Positions 53,727 to 62,288 of a stretch of DNA of 64,000 nt are shown piece after piece (positions within the stretch are counted from its first letter, which is position 1; every line of letters starts with the position of its first letter). The notes beneath the pieces are model-generated. The model was not told the origin of the DNA, searched no databases, and was given only the letters and a program-made list of their open reading frames with translations. The position numbers and the translations under genes were made by a program. Source of the DNA: Ignavibacteriaceae bacterium (GTDB taxonomy: Bacteria; Bacteroidota; Ignavibacteria; Ignavibacteriales; Ignavibacteriaceae); assembly GCA_023229425.1 (NCBI GenBank), contig JALNZG010000012.1, forward strand, positions 1 to 64,000, written 5' to 3'.

Positions 53727-56700
53727 TTATTTTAGAAGTAACATCTTTTTTGTTTGATTGAAGTTCCCGGCTTTTAATTGATAGAAGTAAATCCCGGAAC
53801 CCAATTCTTTTTCCATTAAATCTAAAGTTACATTTTTAATTCCAGCTGTTTGATACTCGTTAACGAGGGTTGAAACTTCTTTTCCGAGAACGTCGTACAC
53901 TTTTAAGATCACGAAACTATTTTCAGGTATTTGATAGCTGATAACTGTTGAAGGATTGAAGGGATTCGGATAGTTATTAAATAAAGCAAAAGAAGTTGGG
54001 CTAAGTTGTTCCGTCGTAACATCCGTAACTGAATCTGATGCAAATGCTAACCCGGTGATCCCTTTGTAATCAGTTCTTCCAACTGTCGTTGATACGCCAG
54101 TAGTTTTATCAATCTTTATTAATGTACTAACGAATTTATCATCTTCGTACGTCCCCCAGAGATTTCCGTGATTATCAAATGCTAATGCTCTCATTGTATT
54201 ATTTCCAATTCCGGTTCTCCCGACCAATGTCGTATCACCGGTGGCTGGATTAAACTTATAAATTTTGTCTTTATCTTTAGTGGTATCAACAGAAATCCAT
54301 ATATAGCCGGTTGATGGTTCAATTGCCATTGCGGCAGCTTTTACTTGTAATGTGGCTAATGATTGAGCATCTCCATTAGTTATATTAATTTTATATAATC
54401 GTTGTGCAGGAACCTCAAATTTGCTGGATGGTGGAGGTGTTGCAATCCCGAGAAGATCGCCTGATGGAGTAAATGCCATAGCGGAAAGGGGAACCGAAGT
54501 TTTGTACTGATGAATTCCCAATCCATTTTTACCGTCAACTTTTATTATCTCAGTGTTGCTGGGAGAATAAGTAAATCCAAAAAGTTCATCTGTTTTTGGA
54601 TTGATAGTAATACTCTTTAGAGTTGTAAAACCAGAAGAGCCGAGATCAAAACCTTTCCCTGTATTGGGATCAATTTTTAGCACATCCCCCGAACTTCCAC
54701 TTTCGGTGGAAGCGTATAAAGTTCCTTTAACGGCTTTACTTAATTTTATATTATTTACACTAAACGGAATGTTCACCGTAGGATTTTTAGTATCAGTTGA
54801 TTCTATTATGAGGTTTCCGTCGTATTGTCCTGGTGCTAATAGCGCTCCATCCACGACAAACAAAACATCTTCCGATGAATTTAAAGTGGGTAAATATGCC
54901 CAGTCATTGTCCACATAAATTGGATTTAATCCTTGAAGAATTGTTATTTCAAAATCATCCAGAAAAAAACCTTGATCAACAACAGACTCATTACTACTAA
55001 ATTGGAAAGCGAAGTTAGTCCAATAATTGCCAAACAGAATATTTGAAAAATCGGGGAATCGAAATAAAACGGTTTCCCATTCTGTAGAATGTGATTTAAT
55101 CATGCCCCCCTTTTTTGAAGAAGTTAATTCATGCCATGTTCTTTTCGAATCTTTCGAACCAAGGAAAGTAACAACGTCTCCTCCAAGTTCAGATTTGTTG
55201 AAGTATTTGAATGAAACACATGTAACGTCCTCCATATCAATTTTGTTCCAATTATAGAATTCAGGGCTGTAAAAAAACCCGGTTGTAAAATTATCATAAT
55301 TTAGTTCACCATTAACTTCGTTGCCAAAATGAATTACTGTCGGTTTTGAGTGTCCTTTGTAAATTGCTGGACCGACTATGGTTTGCTGCCATTCATCTTT
55401 GTTATTGGCAACCTGCTTAAATCCTCCAAATTTATTATTTGGGTCTTCAAAATCAGTTGAATAATAAGTATAAGATCCTGATGGACTATTAACTTTATAA
55501 AACTGTTCAATATTAGAACTTTTTTGAGTTGATTTAACGAGACTTGTCGATTGATGGCTTTTTGTAGAAAGTGAAATATATATCATGTAAGAAAGAGGTT
55601 GGTTCCCAAGATTTCTAACTGTAAATTCTTTAGTTTTTACTCGTGCATCACCATCGGATGTAAAAGAAAAATCTCCCAGCGATGAAATGGAAAAATTAAT
55701 TTTGGGAGCGATAACTCCACCGGTAGTAAGTTCAAATGGAATATCGATGATAGGATTATTAAGATCGTTTGTCTTCATTCTAATTGTTCCAAAAAATGAA
55801 GCGGGAACGCTTTTAGTTAAAAATGAAATCGTCACCAATTCCGATCCCCCAACTTTAACACTTCCGGGTTTTACGTCAACGTGTAAAGGAGCGCTCAGCG
55901 GTATGACCTGAAGAAAAGTGATTTCAAATTCATATTGCAGGGGATTATCTAAACTTAAATTTATTAACTGATATTGAATTTGACGCTGGCTGTTAAGACT
56001 AACATCAACAAATTTTAAGGTATCAAGTTTTTTAGCCAGGTTTAATGTGTCTTGGCCATGCATAAGAAGCATGTTCGCATATTTATAATCATAGTTTATC
56101 GTATAGCCGATAACTTCAAGCACCCTTAAATCGTGATAGTTAATTTGCAATCTTGTTCCGGAAGCTAAAGTTGGATCCATAATCCCGATCCATCGATTTG
56201 CATCTAAGGATGGCGGCCGCAGAGCATCATCACGCCAATGAGAAGACTGCTGTCCGTCCCCGTTTAATCTTTCGCCAGTTGCAGTTGATAGCTCAACTTT
56301 TTCAAGACCATCAAAAAAAATATGATTACTGAAATAATATGTAATACTATCTTCGGTAGACCAAAGGGAAGAATATGTAGGACCAGCAGTAGTAACTCTT
56401 GGCGCAGTCGAAAATCCTAATAAACTTCCCGATTCAACTGCATCGGGACGTACACGGAAGAGATCCCATGGATAATAAAGGTCTGCTAAACCTTTATGGT
56501 CTGAGAAACCAGCAGCTGTTACAAATCCTAACGCATGACCGATTTCATGAGCACATGTTGCATCAAAATCATGTGTCCCAACCGAAATACCATCGGAAGG
56601 GTCTAAATCAAATGAGAAACTTGAATTAAAACCGATAGAAGGAACACTTCCAAAACGATTGATGGCGGGGTCGCTGCTAATATCTTCCTCTATAAATCCA

Positions 56701-57359
56701 AGCGCTTGTAAATTTATCAACGTCCCAATTGCTCTTTCTAAATTTGAAGGGACTGTTGATGGTGTTGGAACTGGAATTGCATTATAAAGATTTTGTAATT
56801 GCTTGTCACCTGGTTTCAAATCAATTAAACGCTGAACAATATCGGGTACGAGTGCATTAGTGGCATCTGATTTGAGAGCATAATACGTGGTTGTAGCAGT
56901 AGCCCCAAGTACTCCTTCACCGAAACCAGCGCCAAACCTTGTAGGTCCGAAATCAACATCTAAAACAGTTGTAATTGGGGTCGAAATTACTCTTTCCCAC
57001 CGAGCGGCAGCTCTTATAAAGGCAGAAACAGCTTCCGGATATTGCATTAATTGGTCGGTCCCGCGTAAAATTATCTTCAATCCAGTTAGGGTTTGATGAT
57101 TATTCATGGAAGGTAAAATATGCAGATCAATTGAAGAAGTTATTTCAGTTAAAAGTGAAACATCTTCTTTTACTTCTTTGCAGAAAATATTTCCGTTCTT
57201 ATCTATCTTGTTAATAAAAATTGATTCTTTTTCAAATCGTTTATACTTTGTTAAGGTTCCTGTTTGTCCTATAATAGTAATTGTTGAAAACACCGGAAGA
57301 CATATAAAGAGTAATACCCAAATTTTAGTCAATGCAATTTGTCTCAAAAAGGCAATCAT
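53727..57359 (-). CDS. T9SS-secreted zinc metalloprotease, paralogue 2
   Basis: 1210 residues with the same order of parts as the gene at 49949. A signal peptide (about 1-31) is followed by the protease domain with HEIGHALGF at 271-279. Beta-sandwich domains, a late propeller (about 850-1105) and a sorting domain ending QTKKMLLLK complete it. Blocks such as RAAARWERVI, TTVLDVDFGPTRFG, STVPSNLERAIGTLINLQALGF and GTLYASTESGSSGDVLKID closely match the neighbour, so the pair arose by tandem duplication. The middle third differs most. A 193-base gap separates them, so each may have its own promoter. It lacks the third metzincin His (Thr281), like its neighbour. Confidence 0.85.
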   Translation of the reverse strand: MIAFLRQIALTKIWVLLFICLPVFSTITIIGQTGTLTKYKRFEKESIFINKIDKNGNIFCKEVKEDVSLLTEITSSIDLHILPSMNNHQTLTGLKIILRGTDQLMQYPEAVSAFIRAAARWERVISTPITTVLDVDFGPTRFGAGFGEGVLGATATTTYYALKSDATNALVPDIVQRLIDLKPGDKQLQNLYNAIPVPTPSTVPSNLERAIGTLINLQALGFIEEDISSDPAINRFGSVPSIGFNSSFSFDLDPSDGISVGTHDFDATCAHEIGHALGFVTAAGFSDHKGLADLYYPWDLFRVRPDAVESGSLLGFSTAPRVTTAGPTYSSLWSTEDSITYYFSNHIFFDGLEKVELSTATGERLNGDGQQSSHWRDDALRPPSLDANRWIGIMDPTLASGTRLQINYHDLRVLEVIGYTINYDYKYANMLLMHGQDTLNLAKKLDTLKFVDVSLNSQRQIQYQLINLSLDNPLQYEFEITFLQVIPLSAPLHVDVKPGSVKVGGSELVTISFLTKSVPASFFGTIRMKTNDLNNPIIDIPFELTTGGVIAPKINFSISSLGDFSFTSDGDARVKTKEFTVRNLGNQPLSYMIYISLSTKSHQSTSLVKSTQKSSNIEQFYKVNSPSGSYTYYSTDFEDPNNKFGGFKQVANNKDEWQQTIVGPAIYKGHSKPTVIHFGNEVNGELNYDNFTTGFFYSPEFYNWNKIDMEDVTCVSFKYFNKSELGGDVVTFLGSKDSKRTWHELTSSKKGGMIKSHSTEWETVLFRFPDFSNILFGNYWTNFAFQFSSNESVVDQGFFLDDFEITILQGLNPIYVDNDWAYLPTLNSSEDVLFVVDGALLAPGQYDGNLIIESTDTKNPTVNIPFSVNNIKLSKAVKGTLYASTESGSSGDVLKIDPNTGKGFDLGSSGFTTLKSITINPKTDELFGFTYSPSNTEIIKVDGKNGLGIHQYKTSVPLSAMAFTPSGDLLGIATPPPSSKFEVPAQRLYKINITNGDAQSLATLQVKAAAMAIEPSTGYIWISVDTTKDKDKIYKFNPATGDTTLVGRTGIGNNTMRALAFDNHGNLWGTYEDDKFVSTLIKIDKTTGVSTTVGRTDYKGITGLAFASDSVTDVTTEQLSPTSFALFNNYPNPFNPSTVISYQIPENSFVILKVYDVLGKEVSTLVNEYQTAGIKNVTLDLMEKELGSGIYFYQLKAGNFNQTKKMLLLK

Positions 57360-57551
57360 TTTTTGCTTAAAGTCTTTATAAATTCTTAGATAGAGATGAT
57401 TAGCAAATTTCTCAACGAGAATTTAGAAAAACCAGTAGCGAAAAGCAAGCTAGGAATGGAGTGTTAAAAAAGAAGCCACCTTGTCTTTGTGATGTAAGAT
57501 CAAACAGATAAGAAAATTCAAGACAGCCTCCGAACAATTTTAAACAGAAAT

Positions 57552-57749
57552 TTATTTCCCGGTTTCTTTTGTTTTGCAAGTAGAAATACCGAATGGCATA
57601 TACAACGGGCAACTGCTTATTGAAGCCGTGAACAAAGGAATTATTCCCAAAACTCCCCACCAAGCTTGGTTATAAAGTCCGAGGCCAACAACTACAACCC
57701 CAACAACAATTCTAAAAACGCGATCTATCGAGCCGACATTTTTTTTCAT
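57552..57749 (-). CDS. DUF2892 (YgaP-type) small membrane protein
   Basis: 65 residues from ATG 57749. The sequence MKKNVGSIDRVFRIVVGVVVVGLGLYNQAWWGVLGIIPLFTASISSCPLY is the DUF2892 two-helix membrane domain, here without a rhodanese part. Aaagga lies seven bases before this ATG but only one base before an upstream ATG (57755), so 57749 is the better start. Cys residues in the SSCPLYMPFGISTC tail are characteristic. Probably an inner-membrane protein linked to sulfur or redox chemistry; function unproven. Confidence 0.85.
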   Translation of the reverse strand: MKKNVGSIDRVFRIVVGVVVVGLGLYNQAWWGVLGIIPLFTASISSCPLYMPFGISTCKTKETGK

Positions 57750-57906
57750 GAACATTTCCTTTATTTTATTTGATGAGTTTGATGACTATCATTGCTATAG
57801 GATTCAGAGTTTACTTAGAAGATTATTCAAAAAAGAAGAAACTGATTAGCGAATTCATTAATTTTGTTACAAAAATAGTTGAATTTATTATAACACGGAA
57901 TTAATT

Positions 57907-58260
57907 GTGGAAAATTTAAACAGAATAATTGTAATCGGAGACAAACTCTTAATTAAACCGGAAGCGGAATCGGGAAAAACTACATCAGGACTTTACCTCC
58001 CACCCGGTGTGAAAGAGAAAGAAAATATTCAAAGCGGGTATGTAATAAAAACCGGTCCCGGGTTTCCAATTGGATTACCTTCAGAGGATGAACCATGGAA
58101 AGAGCAGAAAGAGAAAGTTAAATACATTCCTCTTCAGGTAAAAGAAGGAGACCTGGCTATCTTCTTAAAAAAAGATGCTTACGAAATTGAATTTCAGCAT
58201 GAAAAGTATTTCATCATTCCGCAAAGCGCGGTACTGATGTTGATCCGAGATGATTTTTAG
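57907..58260 (+). CDS. GroES-like (Cpn10 fold) co-chaperone, stand-alone
   Basis: 117 residues, longer than the usual 95 of GroES. The start matches Cpn10 (IIVIGDKLLIKPEAESGKTTSGLYLPPGV) and contains the mobile-loop-like GKTTSGLYLP. GYVIKTGPG follows, and then an insertion of about 20 charged residues (PSEDEPWKEQKEKVKYIPLQ) where GroES has its roof. The C-terminal strand EKYFIIPQSAVLMLI is normal. No groEL lies beside it, so this is probably a specialised second GroES-like protein. The start is GTG 57907 with only a weak ribosome site. Confidence 0.8.
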   Translation: MENLNRIIVIGDKLLIKPEAESGKTTSGLYLPPGVKEKENIQSGYVIKTGPGFPIGLPSEDEPWKEQKEKVKYIPLQVKEGDLAIFLKKDAYEIEFQHEKYFIIPQSAVLMLIRDDF

Positions 58261-58261
58261 T

Positions 58262-58290
58262 TAATTACGAATTAGGAATTACGAATTAGG
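58262..58290. repeat. AATTAGGAATTACG-type short repeat, second copy
   Basis: Units attacgaattaggaattacgaattagga lie between the GroES-like gene and the end of hutH. They match the element at 31513. Confidence 0.5.
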
Positions 58291-59854
58291 ATAACTTCAC
58301 TTTTTTCTCAACTGCTTTGAGTAAAGTATCGTTCTTAATCAGTTCTCTAATTTTTTTAATATCTTCATAAAGCAGGCGATCATTTTTTAACGGTTTAACA
58401 ATTTTTCTAATTTCATTGTAGGCAATTGTAGTTCCTCTTCCCGGTTTTAAAGGTTTCAGAAATTCTAATCCTTGTGCAGATGCCATCAACTCGATCGCCA
58501 GAACATTTTCCAAATTTTGCAAAATACGATAACATTTTTGTGCCGCAATTGAGCCCATCGAATTATGGTCTTCCTGATTTGCAGAAGTTGGAATTGAATC
58601 CACACTCGCAGGATGCGCAAGCACTTTATTTTCCGAAACTAAACTCGCCGCCGTGTATTGCGCGATCATCATCCCGGAATTTAATCCGCCATGTTTTGTA
58701 AGAAAGCGAGGCAGCCCTTGACTTAAAGCGCCGTTGACCAGTCTTTCAGTTCTTCGTTCGGAAACATTTGCAAGTTCCGAAAGAGCAATTGCTAAAAAGT
58801 CCATCGCCAATGCCATCGGCTGTCCGTGAAAATTTCCACCTTCAATATGTTCTTTTGTATCGGGAAAGATAAGCGGATTATCGTTTGCTGAATTAATTTC
58901 GATTGCTGCACGCGAGGCAACGTAATCAATTGCATCTTTTGATGCTCCATGAATTTGCGGAACACAGCGGATTGAATAAGCATCCTGCACACGTGAATCA
59001 TTCTTTAAATGCGAGGTTCGTATTTCACTCCCATCAATTAGCGAAAGAATATTTTCCGCAGTTTCAAGTTGTCCTTGGTAAGGTCTTAATTGATGGATTC
59101 TTTTGTCGAAAGCTTTGTCGGTTGCGCGAAGAGCTTCATGCGATAAAGCCGCGGCAATGTCGGCAATCTTTTTTAATTTGATCGCCCGCACCGAAAGAAA
59201 TGCCGCAAACGAAGTCATCATCTGCGTGCCGTTAATTAACGCCAATCCTTCTTTTGCTTGAAGTTTTACAGATTGTAATCCTAATTTTTTTAATGCAATT
59301 TTAGATGAAATTATTTTTGTTTGACCGGCATTAGCAGCAAACACATCCTTAATTATTTGAACTTTTCCTTTACCGATCATGGCAAGGACTAAGTGTGAAA
59401 GTTGAACTAAATCTCCGCTTGAACCAACCGAACCTTGCGACGGCACAACGGGAATCACATTGTTATTTATCATTTCAACTAAAAGCTGAACTGTTGAAGG
59501 ACGGATACCGGAGTAACCTTTGGCAAGCGCATTAACACGTAGCAGCATCATAATTTTTACGATGAACGGAGGAAGCGATTCACCGCAGCCAACTGCGTGG
59601 CTTACAATTAAATTTTCCTGTAATTGCTCGCTGTCTTTATGAGAAATTTTAACATTGCTGAACTCGCCGAAACCCGTTGTTACTCCGTAAATAATATCAT
59701 CTTTCGAGATCCATTCCTCAACAAGTTTTCTTGATCGGACCATTTTCTTTATTGCAGAATCTTTGATCTTCACTTTTATATTTAGCGTAACAAATTTTTC
59801 GATATCATTTATTGAAAGCGAATTCCCGTCAAGAGAAAGAATTTTTTCAGCCAT
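58286..59854 (-). CDS. hutH: Histidine ammonia-lyase (HAL/PAL/TAL family) with Ser-Ser-Gly cofactor triad
   Basis: 522 residues. Such lyases release ammonia from an aromatic amino acid using the MIO cofactor that forms from Ala-Ser-Gly. Here the segment is QGSVGSSGDLVQLSHL, so the triad is Ser145-Ser146-Gly147; the following DLVQ also departs from the usual DLAP. Other features are normal: YGVTTGFGEFS, the selectivity pair Ser-His in LIVSHAVGCGE (as in histidine lyases), INGTQMMTSFAAFL, QDAYSIRCVPQIHGA and NSANDNPLIF. The Ser-His pair favours histidine as substrate. No hutU, hutI or hutG nearby. It overlaps the end of hflX by 8 bases. Confidence 0.85.
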   Translation of the reverse strand: MAEKILSLDGNSLSINDIEKFVTLNIKVKIKDSAIKKMVRSRKLVEEWISKDDIIYGVTTGFGEFSNVKISHKDSEQLQENLIVSHAVGCGESLPPFIVKIMMLLRVNALAKGYSGIRPSTVQLLVEMINNNVIPVVPSQGSVGSSGDLVQLSHLVLAMIGKGKVQIIKDVFAANAGQTKIISSKIALKKLGLQSVKLQAKEGLALINGTQMMTSFAAFLSVRAIKLKKIADIAAALSHEALRATDKAFDKRIHQLRPYQGQLETAENILSLIDGSEIRTSHLKNDSRVQDAYSIRCVPQIHGASKDAIDYVASRAAIEINSANDNPLIFPDTKEHIEGGNFHGQPMALAMDFLAIALSELANVSERRTERLVNGALSQGLPRFLTKHGGLNSGMMIAQYTAASLVSENKVLAHPASVDSIPTSANQEDHNSMGSIAAQKCYRILQNLENVLAIELMASAQGLEFLKPLKPGRGTTIAYNEIRKIVKPLKNDRLLYEDIKKIRELIKNDTLLKAVEKKVKLS

Positions 59855-61124
59855 TGATCATCTTCCTGATTTTATTTGAATTTTCCTTTGTAGCTCTATA
59901 TGTAATGTTCACAAATTTCTGAGTATATTTTATAGAAAGAACTTCTGCGAGCGAATGGATCATCGAAATTACTTTTGCTTCCGATATTTTTATTTTAATT
60001 GATTCTTCAACGTGTGAATCGATAAAACTGTCCTTAATCATTTCAAGCAGCGAAGAAATATTTATTCCTCTTTCCGCCGAAATGATAACCGAATGCTCGT
60101 AAGCATTTTTCACGTCATCCAATTTTGAGCGGTCTTCGAGAAGATCAACCTTATTGAAAACTTTAATCTGCGGTTTCGTTTCGCAGTGGAGCTCTTTTAA
60201 AGTTTGTGTAACTACTTGAATGTGGTCTTTAAAATATGGATGCGAAAGATCAACAACGTGCAAAATTAAATCGGCTTGGTCAACTTCATTCAACGTGCTT
60301 TTGAACGAAGCAATTAAGTGAGCCGGAAGTTTGCGGATAAATCCAACGGTATCGCTAAGAAGAATTTTATTTGTTTTATCAAGTTCAAATGATTTTGTAG
60401 TTGAATCAAGCGTCGCAAAAAGTTTGTCTTCTGCTAAAACTTCCGCTTTTGTAATCATGTTAAAGAGAGTTGATTTACCGGCATTAGTATAACCTACAAG
60501 AGAAACCCGGAAAAAATCTTTTCTCTGTTGAGTTTGCGTTTGTTTCTGCGATTCAATCTTAAGAAGTTTTTCTTTCAACGCACTTATCCGAGTACGGATA
60601 ATTCTACGGTCGGTCTCAATTTGTGTTTCGCCAGGACCTTTGGTTCCGATGCCGCCGAATTGTTTGGAGAGATGCGTCCATGCGCGCGTTAAACGTGGAA
60701 GTAAATATTGTAGTTGAGCAAGTTCAACTTGTGTTTTCGCTTCTTTTGTTTTTGCATGCGAAGCAAAAATATCGAGGATCAATCCGCTCCGGTCAACAAT
60801 TTTTTTTGAAAGCATTTTTTCAAGGTTTCTCACCTGCATCGGCGAAAGATCATCGTTAAAAATTATTAAGTCGATATCATTTAACTCAGCAAGTTGAGCC
60901 AACTCTTCAACTTTCCCTTTGCCGAGATAAAGCGCTCTATCCGGCATGATACGATCCTGAGAGACTTTCATAATCGTATCAGCTCCGGCAGTAGAAGCAA
61001 GTTCTTCCAACTCCTGGAGCTGCTCAACTAAAATTTCTCTTGTTATCTCTCTTGTGCGTAAGCCTATTAAAATGGCTCGTTCGGTGGTCTGTCTTGGAAT
61101 ATCAAACATATTTATTTTTGCCAA
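59847..61124 (-). CDS. hflX: GTPase HflX
   Basis: 425 residues from TTG 61124, chosen because gga lies eight bases upstream. The downstream in-frame ATG 61109 is an alternative. An N-terminal nucleotide-binding domain (about 20-175, DLIIFNDDLSPMQVRNLEK, GPGETQIETDRR) precedes the G domain (about 210-380) with GYTNAGKSTLFN, DTVGFIRKLP and FNKVDLL. HflX binds the 50S subunit and rescues or splits stalled ribosomes under heat or antibiotic stress. It is upstream of and overlapping hutH. Confidence 0.96.
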   Translation of the reverse strand: MAKINMFDIPRQTTERAILIGLRTREITREILVEQLQELEELASTAGADTIMKVSQDRIMPDRALYLGKGKVEELAQLAELNDIDLIIFNDDLSPMQVRNLEKMLSKKIVDRSGLILDIFASHAKTKEAKTQVELAQLQYLLPRLTRAWTHLSKQFGGIGTKGPGETQIETDRRIIRTRISALKEKLLKIESQKQTQTQQRKDFFRVSLVGYTNAGKSTLFNMITKAEVLAEDKLFATLDSTTKSFELDKTNKILLSDTVGFIRKLPAHLIASFKSTLNEVDQADLILHVVDLSHPYFKDHIQVVTQTLKELHCETKPQIKVFNKVDLLEDRSKLDDVKNAYEHSVIISAERGINISSLLEMIKDSFIDSHVEESIKIKISEAKVISMIHSLAEVLSIKYTQKFVNITYRATKENSNKIRKMING

Positions 61125-61289
61125 CTTATTTTCCTAATTCCTAATGCTCAATCCGCCACGGCGAACTAATTATTAAAAGATTCTTTGAAAAAATAGAGAA
61201 TCGGTTTGCTGAATCCAAAACAAAGAAAAATTTATTCGCTTTTTGAAATTGATTATATTGCATCTGAAAAAAATCACGAAGTGAAATTA

Positions 61290-62073
61290 ATGAAAAATAC
61301 ATTCCCGGTTGCGTTTGTCGGAAAAATTGGAAATAAAACGCTTAATGTTTTACAAGAAGTTGGTGAAGTAGCGAAACTCTTTTTCGGTATCATTAAAAGT
61401 TTTTCTAGACTGATCAAGAGCAGAAAACTTATCCTTTTTCAGATGGAACATATTGGGGTGAATTCGCTCCCCTTAGTATTAATCGTAGCGGTTTTTACAG
61501 GTGCCGTTGCTGCATGGCAGGCTGCATATCAATTAAAGGGTATTGCACCTCTCTCATTTCTTGGCGCCGCGACAAGCCGTGCAATTATTACGGAACTCGG
61601 TCCTGTATTAACGGGCATCATTATAGCCGGAAGAGTTGGGGCGTCGATTGCGGCAGAATTAGGAACGATGAAAGTTACCGAACAAATTGATGCGCTTGAA
61701 AGTATGGCGATAAGTCCTGTGCGGTACTTGGCAATGCCGCGGTTTCTTGCTTCGATTATTATGATGCCGCTTATCGTGATCTTTGCAAATTTTATAGCGG
61801 TCATCGGCGCTTATTTCGTTTCAAATTTTTTTATGAATGTATCATCGGCAGTTTTTTTCGGCTCGGTTAAACGATATTTTCTAATTTCGGATTTTATCTA
61901 CGGATTAATAAAAACTATTTTCTTTGGGGGTGCAACCGCTTTGCTCGGATGTCACATTGGGTTACGCACGGAAGGTGGTGCGGAAGGAGTAGGTTTTTCA
62001 ACTATCCGTGCATTTGTTCTTTCTGCAGCTTCAATCCTTGTCCTTGATTACGTTTTGTGGATGCTGTTCGTGT

Positions 62074-62075
<2 letters not shown>
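61290..62075 (+). CDS. MlaE/YrbE-family ABC transporter permease
   Basis: 261 residues from ATG 61290, the usual MlaE length; an in-frame TTG 61206 would add 28 unusual residues. Typical parts are VLQEVGEVAKLFFGIIKSF, LILFQMEHIGVNSLPLVLIVAVFTGAVAAWQAAYQL and the conserved ELGPVLTGIIIAGRVGASIAAELGTMKVTEQIDALE. Five to six transmembrane helices follow. With an ATPase and a substrate-binding lipoprotein it would move phospholipid between the inner and outer membranes. Those partners are not within this window. Followed by the GTAGAAA-type array. Confidence 0.92.
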
Positions 62076-62125
<50 letters not shown>

Positions 62126-62288
62126 AAGCGTTAGTCCTTTCAACCTTCAAATATCCACGAACAACAACAACAACCCTCAACTTTCCTTTAATTATTTTTC
62201 CTCCTTCAAAAAGAATTTTGTAGTTTTCATATATGAAAAAAGAACTTTTAACGTTCGCAATCCTAATAAACATTTTTAAGGACTCACC

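Noticed and set aside
57412..57663. 83-codon - strand frame near the DUF2892 gene
   Set aside because: It overlaps the DUF2892 gene in another frame, and its composition is unlike a normal protein.
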